From: Lumbricus rubellus
Taxonomy: Eukaryota > Annelida > Clitellata > Crassiclitellata > Lumbricidae
Length of the DNA stretch: 64,000 nt
Assembly (NCBI GenBank): GCA_945859605.1
Contig: OX243815.1
Span: 25,117,613 to 25,181,612, forward strand
Direction: 5' to 3'
Part shown: in pieces, positions 11,461 to 48,728 of the stretch
Numbering within the stretch: position 1 is the stretch's first letter
Layout of the letters: every line of letters begins with the position of its first letter
Notes under the pieces: model-generated
The model's input: only the letters and a program-made list of their open reading frames with translations
Database searches by the model: none
What the model was told of the DNA's origin: nothing
Program-made: the position numbers and the translations under genes

Positions 11461-12590
11461 GTAAGTAAACAAATCTACGTCTACAGACTATGAATGACAA
11501 TGAATATATTTTTAGTACAGTTTTGAACGGTATGCGGATATTAGCAGTGCCACTGTACGTGCCAGTACCGGATTACCGGTCGAGGCGGTAACGAAATTAT
11601 CCCGTAAGTACGTCCTATTTATTAAATTTATCGCATTTACTATAGTGCCCCTTCAAGGTACCATTCAGAGGCGCTCCCGACTACAGCACTGACACTGCAT
11701 CTGAAGCGCACGAGCAATTGCGAGTGAAGGACTTGCTCAGGGCCGATATGCGGCGGTTTGAGATGGATTTGAAACTGGAGCCCTCTGGCGCCAAGGCAGG
11801 CACCGAACCCACCACTACACCTGTAGGCCCTATTCCACCGCACCCTACCGTGCTTCAGTTATTTGGAATTTTGGGAGCACACAATGACTGAATTGATGAT
11901 CCGGTTATGCAATTATAGGCCCGATACATAGGGCCTACGTGATATTACATCCATGTGGCTTTTAGATGAAACGTAATAGTTGTAGGCCTAAACAAAAGTT
12001 TTTCCATCAGTACGTCTATTTTGTCTTTGAGTTGCGTTTTGGGAGATTGCTAACAACGCTGATCCCTGCATTGAAAAGGGTGAGGTAAGTAGGATTTCTG
12101 TGTGTGCTGCACCAGTGCTGGAAAGTTCCCAATGTTCCAGTTCTGCTGTTCCTTTGTTTGTAATTTACTTCTTTCCTACTGCTTCAACCTTTGCATATTC
12201 AAGTTTCAATTATTGTTATCTAACTGACCTTTTGTTGTTCCATAAATGATATAAATAATAATCTTATGTGCCATTATTATTACCCTAAACTTCTCTCCAA
12301 GCACATCGAGAAGTAAGATCAAAGTTGCAGACATGGGATAAATTTTCTGCAGTCTAAATATTCTGCCACAATTCTTCCATCGTGCAATTGGTGCATAACC
12401 TTCACTCATGTGCATTGCTGTGCAAACAACTATCCACTTTAGCACATACCTATCATCCACACACCCAATTGTCATGTTGAGAACCACATTAGTCAAAACA
12501 TGTTTAAAACGTCTTAATCATTCTTAGTGTTGTCAACGATTCGTTATTTTCCTATCAAATGGCTTCATGAAGATCGATTAGGGCTTAGGG
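11461..12590. other. Probable intron, no coding exon recognised
   Basis: Unique AT-rich sequence with one SINE-tail fragment. The minus-strand ORF at 12206-12496 has no known motif. Confidence 0.4.
11640..11700 (-). mobile_element. SINE/LINE tail fragment
   Basis: ATAGTGCCCCTTCAAGG and CATTCAGAGGCGCTCCC are the complement of the GGGAGCGCCTCTGA...GGGGCGCTATA tail found at 35640 and 15330. Confidence 0.55.
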
Positions 12591-12843
12591 CAGTGGCGTA
12601 GCCAGGGGGGGGGGGTCAGGGGTAAAAACACCCAATGGCTTAGGAAAAGTTTTTAAAAAGGTTATTTATCCACTTAAATAAGAAAGAAAAACAGTTGTTT
12701 GTAGTAACAATTGTTTTCTTCCCTTTGTTACTTTATTCCATATTTATTATTTAATTTGTTTACTATAATACTGTTGGGTTGGTGTCAGGAAGGGCATCTG
12801 GCCATAAACCCACCCCCATCATAAATTCCTGGCTGCACCACTG
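12591..12843. mobile_element. hAT-type MITE, 253 bp
   Basis: Begins CAGTGGCGTAGCCAGG, ends CCTGGCTGCACCACTG. Flanks GCTTAGGG and GGTTAGGG form an 8-bp duplication with one mismatch. AT-rich interior without ORF; carries a G-run just inside the left end. Confidence 0.8.
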
Positions 12844-12851
12844 GGTTAGGG

Positions 12852-14698
12852 CCAGGCTTGGGCTTCATTTCGTCAGCAAGGAACTATCCAGGAATCTACA
12901 GGTCTCCTTTTGTGCTCCTTATTATGGTTCATAATATTATAGTGATTGTCATGTGATGGGTTGCATGGAAGTTTTGAATGGTTTCAGCTCTGATATCTTT
13001 GGTTATTTTGATTTGTGCTATGATATTACAGAACTTCTCATTTACTAAGAGGAAGTGTGTGTTATCATTTCCTGTCTGCTGCAGCGGTCACGTGTCTGCA
13101 GCTGATTGCTGATTTGTAAAATAAAGATCACATTTCAGACATAGTAATTGATAGTTCTTTCTACCCTAGAGTCTTAGTACATAGAAACTGCCAGCCACGC
13201 TAAGTCCATCTGTCGTGAGGATTTATTAAATTCTTGTGGTTTTCCCCTCATAAACGCACAGGGTGGCATAATCAGAAAATGTTGTGGTTGAAATTTCAGA
13301 GGTTTGCAATGAACATTGAACATTGGAAAATACACAGAATTTGCCAAAATAAATTTGTAAATTATTTATTGGGTGTCTGAAATCGTAAACACTTCCTCCC
13401 CATTAATCTTAATGTGCCTATGGATACACATTATGTCTAGTAAGAGCCAACCTGGGTGTCTATAATCAGAGGTTGAAATGCAGACATCATTACAATAACT
13501 AGGTCTTTGGAAGGGGTAGGACTGTGGGGGTTTGACAAACTGTGGCTATACCTACTGTGGCTATACCTGAATGAGCAAGAAGAAGGCCAAAGCTCTGTTC
13601 TGTTCAGGAGCCCACATAGTTGAATATTTGAAGATATTTACAAGTATACCAAGGTGCTAAGGAATATTTGAAATGTTAGAACTGTATAATAGGGTCTGTT
13701 CTATTCAATTAAAAGCTGTTATTCACTGAGATCACACAGGTTGGTTGGCAGACTGGTTATCTTATCTTATAAATGTATTGATTGTTGGTGCAGTGTGCAT
13801 TTAAACTTTATGTAATCCATCCTATGGTGTATTGTTTCCTTTTTTGTGTTATCATTTAAGTCTTAAGTGCAATGTGTAGTAATTTAGTAACATGGATAAT
13901 TAATTCAGAAGGCGTGACTGCAAGACAGACTGATAGTGCCTATGTATACAGGCTTGTTGCTGTTTAAGGGCACTGCCGTTAGAAAGATGATTAGTGTCGC
14001 CCTCCTGCTTTATCCAGGCTTAGGACTGGCTTTGTGAGAGTACAAACAGTGGTGAAGTTAGGCTATAAATACAGTACTTTCATCCCATGCTGAAATACTC
14101 ATGCCTTTGCGCTGGCTTCTCATCAGGTCTCATTAAGGTGATAGGATTGACTGCCCCCACAGAGTGATCTATGCTGGGCATGCTGGCTCCCTAGGGATGA
14201 ATTTAGAGGTCACAAGGGTAATTGGATGCCTTCTTGAATTTGACCATCTCTTGATGGCATGCTTTATTTGCTTCATTTCTTACCTCTTTTTTGGAGCATA
14301 TCAGATTCACGATTTTAGTTTACTTGGATAATTTTATGACAATGCCTATTCGGAAGAGCTCTGTCTATTTGCCTATTTATAAAATCTAGGTTATACTGTG
14401 TCAGTTTGGGCCAACTTTAGACATCACACTCCACAATCCAAGTAGAACTTGCTGGTCTTTTAGCGCACATCTGGTAAATGCAATGTCAAGTATTTGCTGT
14501 GTCTGGCAATAGCACTATGTGGTTCAGCATGCCCTTCTGGCTACAGATGCTATCACTAGCTTTCATCAATACTTGAAAACCACTGTAGGCTACTTCTTAT
14601 TTGGAGTTCCGTGTTGAAAACTATTCTCTTTCTTCACTGGGTCTCTGGTGGAAGGCTCCGAATGTCTCCGATTAGATATCTCCCGTTGTGGCATCAAC
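12852..14698. other. Probable intron, mostly unique sequence
   Basis: Includes a piece near 13949-14030 (CGTTAGAAAGATGATTAGTG, CGCCCTCCTGCTTTATCC) related to the repeat at 62927-63280, and a 20-bp local duplication CTGTGGCTATACCT near 13540-13570. No coding exon supported. Confidence 0.4.
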
Positions 14699-15066
14699 AT
14701 GGCATGTTGCACTGTTGACCTGGTGTGTTGCACCGTTGACCTGACATGTTGTATTGTTGACCTGACATGTTGCATCGTCGACCTGGCATGTTGCACCGTT
14801 GACCTGACATGTTGCATCGTCGACCTGGCATGTTGCACCGTTGACCTGGCATGTTGTACCGTTGACCTAACATGTTGCACCGTTGACCTAACATGTTGCA
14901 CCGTTGACCTGACATGTTGTACCGTTGACCTGACATGTTGCACTGTTGACCTAACATGTTGCATCGTTGACCTAACATGATTCACCGTTGACCTAACATG
15001 TTGCACCGTTGACCTAACATGTTGCACCGTTGACCTGGCATGTTGTACCGTTGACCTGGCATGTTG
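14699..15066. repeat. 21-bp minisatellite, about 17 copies
   Basis: Unit CATGTTGCACCGTTGACCTG plus one base, mildly diverged. Since 21 is a multiple of 3, several frames stay open on both strands; the minus strand reads a heptapeptide QHVRSTV over and over (14590-15099). No start, splice or coding context supports translation. Confidence 0.9.
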
Positions 15067-15164
15067 CATTTTTACTGTATTAACTTGAAACTCTATCAAT
15101 ATTAAAGTACTCCTACTAATAACAATCTTGAAGTGACACTGTTAATATCCAGTGATACTGTCAT

Positions 15165-15405
15165 GAGGTTCCTCGGTCTAGAACTGTTATGGCTCAGTCT
15201 CGATCATTTGTCTCAATTGGTCCTTCTCTTTGGAATGCCCTTTCTCCTTCTGTTCGCTCTACACTTCTGTCTGGTAGTCTCTCCTCTGCTTTGTCTCTTC
15301 TCAAAACCTGTTTCTTCTCGCTGGGCCTTGCGCACTGGGAGCGCCTCTGAACGGTTCACCCTACTAGAGGCGCTTTATAAATGTTTAAATACAATACAAT
15401 ACAAT
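15165..15405 (+). pseudogene. 3' end of L2/CR1-like LINE (reverse transcriptase C-terminus and tail)
   Basis: The frame through 15190-15350 reads ...SIGPSLWNALSPSVRSTL, then a LL..LKTCFFS-like stretch, typical of the C-terminal end of L2/CR1-type LINE reverse transcriptases. It stops at GCGCCTCTGA and is followed by the tail GAGGCGCTTTATAAATG with ACAAT repeats. Everything upstream in the LINE is missing (5' truncation). The tail equals that of the SINE at 35464. Confidence 0.75.
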
Positions 15406-17374
15406 GAGGTGCTTTGGGGTGGTTTGAACCACCTCACTCTGAAAAATATGACCCGACACAATTTTTCAGATCTGTTGATTTTTAATTTGGGTATGAGTGA
15501 GGGGTGTGATTAAAATGAAATTTGGGGATTTGTAAACTGCAGTAATGCTCTTTGTACATTGTATATAAAGTAAACAGTGGTTAAAGTAGTTTGAGTGAGC
15601 AGTGGAAACGCCGAATGTGTGAGCAGTGGGAATGCCAAAGAAGAGTTTTATTGGAATTCATGTGTTTCCAGCGTTCCATATAGGTGAGCAAGCAAAGAAT
15701 TTTGAGATTCGATTCAATTTTCCTTTAATCAGAAATTCAGGCTGGCAGAACGCTAAGCTAACTAATTAAGTTCAGTTTATATAAGCAACATAAATAAATA
15801 TTGGGTTTGAATTAATATTGATTGATGTGTTTGTTGTAGGGTTTACTAGGTTAAAAAATTGGTCTTGAACAGTACTCTAGAGATAAAGTTGCAATTAATT
15901 GCAATTTAGAGCAGAGGGAATGCTGTTCCCACACGTTCCATCCCGCTTTAAACCCTGTAGATAAATATAAAATGGTCTATTAACACGTGCTATATATATA
16001 ATTATGTTGCATTATCATTTTCTTCTTTAAAAAAGCTCTATATACTCGATTAAAAAAGTTTTGTTATCTAGTGACCTAGACTCCTAGTCATTACAATTTT
16101 TATCATTATCACCTCGCTCTATGTACACTTCTGTTTTTATCTTCTAATCGTCTGAACGAATGAACAGTGGCATGCTGCTGCACTCTATTCACATTGAGGT
16201 ATTTTAACAGACCTGTCTTAGGGTCTTTCCCATGTGATATGTTATATGACCAGAGTCCAATTTAAAGCATGAATTAATCCCCATCACACGTACCTCACTC
16301 ACCTTAGACATGCTTTTGTCACTAATTAATTATTAGCTCATTGAATTTGTAAGCTGTGATGCATCTGTGTCAATCCAGCACAGGGCAGTGAACAAATATT
16401 GAATTGAATATTGAATTGAACTGTGTGGCATGCAGACTTTTTTAATTACTGCTAGTCTGCTGATTTTAACATGATATAAACTAATTGTAAAAAGAATTCA
16501 ATGTGCAATATATGCATACTTTTCATAGTTTATAAAAGCTTTATTTCTTGACTACACGGACCAACATTATATGCAGCAGTTTTTGAGTTTGCTTATTATT
16601 GTAAAATGTGCTTTGGCATTGTTTTATTTTGCAAAATTCTAAATTACTTAAACACGACTAATCATGTTGTAAGTGACATGTTTCTCTTGCCATTTGTCAG
16701 TATTGTTTTCATAGTAAAAGTCTAAATAAAAACGGCTGGCCTTATCAGTGGAAATTCCAGCTAGGCAGTAGCTTGATCACCAGATTTTGATTTCAGATTA
16801 GCCTTGCAGGCATTACATATAAGTGGGATTCAGTAGATTTACAATGTCAGAGATTAAAACTGGTTTAGTAGGTTGTCAAGCAAAGACTGAAACCTCGGTT
16901 TTCCCCCAATGAATTATCCAGGGTTTATGTTAAAGTTAAAGTTATGTTAATGATATCCATTCATCATTGAACTTTTCATCCATTGTAATGGTCTGTGACG
17001 AAACAACGCCTTTTTGAATGTATTGCCATAATTTATGTAATATCTAAGTTCAGATGGAGACTTTGTCGGGTAAAAACCCCATAGTAGCTCAACAGAATAG
17101 ATTTCATAATTATCAGCAAAAGCAGGACTACTAAGCACTAAATCAGAGATAAAAAATGCACGAGACCTATCGCAGCTATGCAGGCAGGCAGAAAGAGAGA
17201 GTTCTAAAGCAACCTTTGGATTTGAAACTGATGCAAACAGGAAGTAGGATGACTGTTAGATGTGCAGAATCAGACAGTGACTCGACAGTTAAAGGCTGCA
17301 GAGGAGGAAGGAATTTAAGACTTGTTACGACTTGAATAAGGACCGAGACTGACAATTATTTTGGAGAGAGCATC
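15406..17374. other. Probable intron / upstream of candidate first coding exon
   Basis: AT-rich, no recognised domain. A LINE-like tail (TTGAATTGAATATTGAATTG) lies near 16400. The stretch 17160-17374, rich in AG and ending at an ATG, may be 5' UTR. Confidence 0.35.
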
Positions 17375-42097
<24,723 letters not shown>

Positions 42098-43770
42098 GTA
42101 AGAACTTGACATTTGAAACATGCTGAAGTAAAAGAGGAAAATCTTCATTTCAGTTCTTATGTACAATAGAAAAGCCACCTCCAAAAATCCAGTTCAACAT
42201 TGCCTGATGCCATGAACTGCCTTCTCAAAACCTGGTGAAATGCTGGGCTTCAGATTCTTTTCTGACGATGAATGCAATGGCAGTCCGGATCATTGACGAA
42301 ACCAAGAAGAATCTCTACTTTAAACCTTTGCATTTAACGTGAATGCCAAAATTTACAGTGGGATGTGTACATTTTTATTTTTCATAAAATTTATTATTCC
42401 ATTTCATCATGAATTGTTATGTATGACAATGCAACAATTATTTGCTGGTCTATTTTTCCTTGAATATGGTATTAGAGTATTATTAAAGGGTAGCATTTTA
42501 GCATTTTAACGCTGTTGCTTCAGTAGTGAAAGCTTGCTGAGGACTTGAGAACAAATGCCCAAAGTCTTGTTTTTCATTTCCAGTTGTCTTGACAGTTTAA
42601 CGCATAATCTGTTGGTGCAACTTGAAGAAATTTATTGCTAAGGAACTTTATAAACTCTTGACCACTCATTCTGTTCAATGGGCATTCACTTATTTACTTA
42701 ATCAAGTAATGTACTCATATTTTCAGAACAAGTTTTGTATTACATTAGAGGTGATAACTTTGAAATGTGAGGCAGTGATAGACACGTACATTTTTGAAAA
42801 TCTAGTTGTTATCCTATAACTTATAATATGGTGCATTTGACTGTTTTCTATCCAGTTAGGTCATTTAATCAGAGCACACAGTCTGTGCTTTTTCTCATAC
42901 TTTTCTCATACATGTACTCTTAGTATTAGAGTCCAGCTTAAAGTAAAGTGTCAGCTGATATCTGTTTGTATTCTTTGATCTGTGGTTTAGATGGACAAGT
43001 TGTCAATTTCTTCTTACAGGCTGTACTGTGCTTGTTGCAAACAAACTATAAACCACTGGGACAGCTTTAAACTTTTAAACGGTTTTCTGTTTACAACCAT
43101 AAAATGATTTTATTTATTCACGTTTTCACCAAGTGCTTCATCACTCAGCCTGTCTTTTATGATTGGCTTAAGGATTTGTATTACTTTTCAAATGCCATTT
43201 ATAAAGGCAAAAATGTTTGTGGCAGTAAAGTTTGCATTAGAGCGGTACATAAGGTTGTGTAATTAAAAATCACTTGATATTTACCGGTAATCTACAGCGA
43301 TTTTGCTACATATATGACCAAATGCATAAGATATCACTAAGGTTTGTATTGTGTTGTTGTATTGTATGTTGTTGGTTATTATTGACGAAATGTGAAGATC
43401 ATTACTGCTAGAAAGATTGTGCCATGTAAATCTGTTGGCCTTTCAGATGCTTTAGGATATCATTGGTCATTGTGATAGCATTTTAGATGGCTGTACTGTA
43501 AATGGAATGTACATTATCATATTTAAGTGAACTGTTACAGTGTATATAAGTTATATAACAGAAGTATACTAATGCATAAGATCAGAAACAGCGTTGGTCT
43601 TGTTAGAATTATATAACGTAATTTCAGTAAAGCTTTTTCTTTCTTGACTATCAGAAGTTTTCTTTGGTTTTAAAATTCCAAACTTTTACAGTACCACAGA
43701 ATTAGTCTTATAATAAGTTCTATACCGACAAAGAATTAATGCAACTTGTTCCGCATTAGAAGCATAAAAT
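42098..43770. other. Region between convergent EGF-type gene and MEIOB
   Basis: Likely 3' UTR or last exon of the plus-strand gene and 3' UTR of MEIOB. AT-rich, no domain-bearing ORF. Confidence 0.45.
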
Positions 43771-43866
43771 CTAACATGAACTTTCAATGGCAACGACAGC
43801 TTCTTGGATGTCTGCAATTTCACACGATAGTATTCTTGTAGCGAACAGCTTTCTTTCTGAAGGAAC
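43771..43866 (-). CDS. MEIOB: MEIOB exon 13 (last coding)
   Basis: VPSERKLFATRILSCEIADI then QEAVVAIESSC and TAG; the (V/I)LSC..AD..EA signature is that of the MEIOB C-terminus. The overlapping ORF 43686-43892 in another frame is a shadow. Confidence 0.88.
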   Translation of the reverse strand, partial: VPSERKLFATRILSCEIADIQEAVVAIESSC

Positions 43867-46800
43867 CTGAGATACCTATTAAAATATGGCAAACATTAAC
43901 CAATTAATTGTTTGCCAGTACCTTGTGTGAAAAAGTATCTGTTGTGCTAGTCAAAGCTTTGACAAATGGTATTCAATATTCATATTATTTTCATCGTAAT
44001 AGACTTTTAATTTACAGCGTTAACTGAAGCAGATGTTTTAACAGCACTACAGAATTTATGGAAGGAGTGTGACCTTGCAATAATAAAACCAAAAACTCTT
44101 ACTCCTATAAAATTAGGTAAATCATAAAATCCATTTTGTCCTGTTTAAAGTATTGATGCTAATTTCATAAATTCATATTATTCGATAAAAGTTCTCTTAG
44201 AAGCCTAAGACGTTTCATTTGACATTATAAAATTGTCTATTCAATAACTTCTCACTGAATTGGTCTAAATTTGATGTTACTGATAAAAGACTACCTTTAG
44301 ATATACTTTGCACTTTTCCAGGAGAAACTTCCATTTTAGTTCGGTTCTTTTTGCATCGTTCGAGTTGAGAAATTCTTCGACCTAAAAAATGATCTAAATA
44401 ATTAGAAATTCGAATAGATTTGCATTTTTTTTTAAAAACCACATATTTGAGAGTCACTGTCGTGAAACAGATTACGCCTTCTAAATTCATCAGACGACCA
44501 ACTACATAGTCTACATTTTCTACACTTGCAAATTGTAACGTATACGTAACTTCACCTTCGTACAACTGCAGCACAACTCAGAGTTTGTAATTAAAAGTAA
44601 TGCACTTGTTTACATGCTTCTGTAAGAGATCCTCAGAAGCATGGTCTTAAGGTTGATCATCTTGGCTGAAGCACAAGTGTGTACGACCACAAGTTGAGGG
44701 GGGTTAACACTTTAACGCCAAGCGTGTACTAATATGCATGCACAACTAATCCCTGTCGTTGGATTGGCTTTATCCAACGACGGATTAATAAATTATTGTG
44801 CATGCATATTAGAACACACTTGGCATTAAAGTGTTAATCGCCCCCAATTTGTGTTTGTACACACTTATGACTAAGTACTAAAGGACGGAGAGCATAGTGT
44901 TGCCTAGGTGACATTATATTCCACAGATGACTCAGCATGTCTAATCTTAAAGAAAAAGTCAGTATTGTCAGAACAAAACAAAGAGTTCCCCACATGGTGT
45001 TGAGCTGATTTTATGCAACTACTTTGGTGCTAAATAAATGTTTTTAATGGATGATTGAATGAATGAAGCAATCAATTTAACGAATGAAGGTTAAACTGAA
45101 TGGAAACTTAACAGTGCATTCAAGCAGTTTCTCGGCAACATCACTCGTCAGAAAACAGTTGGTTACAGTTCCAGTCTCATCACTCAGCGAAACTCTTATG
45201 TCGAAAACCTTCATGAACTCTCCCTGTGCAGGATTTGCGGACGGAGGACAATTCACATTGCCACACACCAGTGAATCTTTAGTCATGCGGAAATGACAAC
45301 GAGAGCTGAAAGACAACCACATTCACGGTGTACCACACACCTAACAAAAGCTTAGTAAAATTATTTGCATTGTCTTAAACCGTGAGTACCTTCAGTGTCC
45401 GAAACTGATATCAGTACCTTGGACTTGGTGTGACACTGAGTAGGATGGTCTACTTAACACAGGTTTGTGGGCACTAAAACTTTGAACATTCCCAATATAA
45501 TAAGCAATTCAGTCCATTTTGCAAGCATCCAGACCAAAAAAGCACCTTAAGTGGATAAGTGATTTGAAAAAAAGTAAATCTTAGCTGAGACAGAAATTGG
45601 GAACCAAACAGAGATAGGAAGAGAATCAAGTTTATGTCCATTGTCCAGCAATCGAAAAAGTTTGTGCAAAATGGCAGTTATCGTTTCGCTGTATAAACAG
45701 AGAAGTGCAATGAGATATTGGGAATTTGTGATGTGACTGACAAATAAGGACTTATTTTAATTATTGTATTTGACGAGAGTTCAGTGTTTTATAAACTACA
45801 AGCATCCTTTGTTGAACAGGATGTCCATACAAAGAGTGACATGATGATATTTCATAATATAGAAATGGCTCTAGCCATAATTTTAGTTCTGGCATTTCAG
45901 CATGTTCAAGTTTGAAATATTGATACAAACAGTAAGCACGTTACAGTTTTCTAGAATATACACTCCTACAGCATTCTACAATGTCCTAATATAGCCTATT
46001 CACAATGACAATAGAGATTGTATAAGAACTTACCACCTCAAGGATATGACAGCTGAGTCAGAGTCATCTATGTCAAGCATTGAAATGAATGCGTACACTA
46101 TCCCATAACCGACTTTGCTGTTTAACCTTTCCAGCAATTGTAGGTCCTTTAGTTGAACGATTTTGTACACATCATTTATCTGAGTCACTGGAGCAAAAAG
46201 ACAAAACACAAAATTTTGCATGATATCTTTACCCATGTGTTGTGTCCCAGTCAAAATTCTTTCAAACCACTCGACCATGTGCTGTCAATGAGTTACAATT
46301 TTTGCTTGTTAAATTTCCATAAATTCTGCTGTAAATTATTTTGTCTCATATATCTATTTGTCCATTAAACTTTAAATTTTGGCAATATTTTAATTTATAT
46401 ATATAAAATTATAAATAAACTTACAAGGCATTGTCTGGTCACTTTCTCCAACAAATGAATCAACGTCGTCACTGTCTAAGTCGACAGACAGTGCATACTG
46501 ATAGAGGTGACGTGCTTCTTTGGTATCTAAATATGAATAAATATGAAAAAAGTTACCAGTTAAAGTCTGATGTGACTTTACCAGTATGTGCTAGCGAAAT
46601 AAGTGGCAGGACAGCGTTCCGATTTGAAAATAAGTGCATGAACGCCGTCCATGACTGTCTAGACACACATTAAGCGCTGGCTCCTACTTAAGCCAAAGGT
46701 TATGATCGTGTAACTATTATTGAAGTCAGAGTAAAGTTGAACAAATCAAGTATGAAAGAGATAAACAATAAAAGTCAAGTTGCACAACAGTATATTGTCT

Positions 46801-47315
46801 ACAGGTCAGAAAATACATTGGTAACGCACCTGGATTTACTATGAGTATAGTTTTCGCAATACATGTTGCCACCATCGTCTTTTTCCATTCATCAAAACTC
46901 ACTCGAACATCCGCAGCAAAGACAACTGTTTTCAAACAAAGAAAAACTGAATCACTGCATACCAAATAAATTCAGTTGTGTATTTTGAGCCGCTGTGGCA
47001 AAATGGTTGATTGGTTGGTAAATTGCATGCCTTAAAATGTTCACAGTATAGGAACTTACAGAGCAAGTCCAGCATACCATTATGAATGTATGGCTAGCTA
47101 AAGATTCATAACACCACTGATCAATACTTAGTAACTAAGTTTTGTTATTTTATAAATAAAATAATACTACTAATATTAATAATTAAGTCATTCAAGCATC
47201 TATGTGGCACCTGTTCAAGAAAACTACTCAGAGATGCTCCCAACTCCAGCATGTTCAAAAATAAGAGGTTTCAAGTCAATATAGAATGTGTTAGTGATGA
47301 TATTACAACAGAATT

Positions 47316-47356
<41 letters not shown>

Positions 47357-48695
47357 CCCGAGGTATTTAGGATCCCTCAGGGACTTATTGCTAACTACAG
47401 TATAAAAATTTTGATACATACACAACGAGAGTGAAAGAAGAAGCAGAATCATCGAATAATTTAATATTTATTATTATTATTATTATTATCTTGAACATTC
47501 TGCTGACCACATTATGCTATCACTGCTGAAAATATCAATGTTAGAGGACTCCACAATCTAGTTTGCTGAGACAACAGTGGTACACCATGCTCAACAGTGC
47601 TCATCTTCTGGTTGCAATTTGTATTTCTAGGCTTGCATCAACAAAGCAGATTCAAAAAGCTAAGAGCTATGGCTAAAAGCATTTACAACACAGTCTTCAT
47701 CATTCAGTATGGTAATATTGATGAAGCCAGAATTATGTTGATTGCATTCCAGCTTCACAAAGAAAAAGTTGAATTTGATAATTTAAGATATATGTTAAAT
47801 ATAACTTTACTGTTTTCTTTTGGAATCCAAGACTGAGCCATACTAATCAGTTCTTCATCCCATCTGAAACAAATGCAGTTAACAACTTTGGCTGTAATCT
47901 TCAGCAATGTAATAACCACTCAGTCTAACACCACTTTTATCATCATTACCTGATAGCGGAGTGCCTATCACTTTTTTACCAATTAAATGAAAATAATAAT
48001 AATAATAATAATCACTATTGAAACACTGATCTAGCACATTCATTGCTGCTAATCATGCATCTTCTAAATTCACATAAATTTATGACAATGGACATGCTCA
48101 TCAGTTATTAATATTTGAAATATAAAAAAGATAACAATAATAATTCTTTCAGTTATTGTACAGTTTCAAGCGATGAGCTATTCTAAAAATATATAGTTAT
48201 TTTAAATGATTGAAAGCAAGTGGAATCCTAGCTAATTATTGTGTCTTTTTCAGGGCACACAGCTGTTCAATAGTCTACCAATTCACATAAGAAAATTTAT
48301 TAACATATAAAGTTGCAACGTGTAAATCTACAGCTGAAATATAACAATACTGAAATACAAAAAATAACTACATGAAAATTTAAGAAATTTAACATTTTTC
48401 ACAGTCTTAGCTAATTTTGATACATACAAAACCAGAGTGAAAGACGAAGCAGAATCATCAAATAATTTAACATCTAATCTCTGCAGCTCTCGTCCGTTCT
48501 TGCCTCGCATGTGCTTCACTTGCCCCACCTGGAATATACAACACAGTGAATTATTGGTATCCCTATTATCAATTCATTATCATTCACATTCATGAGTAAA
48601 TAACACTGAAACCAGGACAACACTCAAGTTAGGACTCATGTTCTTTTCATATGTTTGACAATACATACACACCTACACACCCATACACACACTTA

Positions 48696-48728
<33 letters not shown>

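Noticed and set aside
14590..15099. 169-codon (QHVRSTV)n ORF as a repeat protein gene
   Set aside because: All frames of the 21-bp array are open; no start context, splice site or flanking coding sequence.
44018..44116. Plus-strand 99-bp exon-like piece (LTEADVLTALQNLWKECDLA...) with AG and GT borders
   Set aside because: Lies antisense in MEIOB intron 12 and does not fit the phase of the EGF-type gene; no recognised family.
44215..44574. 119-codon minus ORF (LYEGEVTYTLQFASVENVD...) as the last MEIOB exon
   Set aside because: Phase would fit, but a different frame inside it (44295-44381) encodes the conserved LKWKFLLEKCKVYLK and splices on to ILSCEIADIQEA; the long ORF is a shadow.
46431..46673. 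80-codon plus ORF
   Set aside because: Antisense shadow of MEIOB exon 9.
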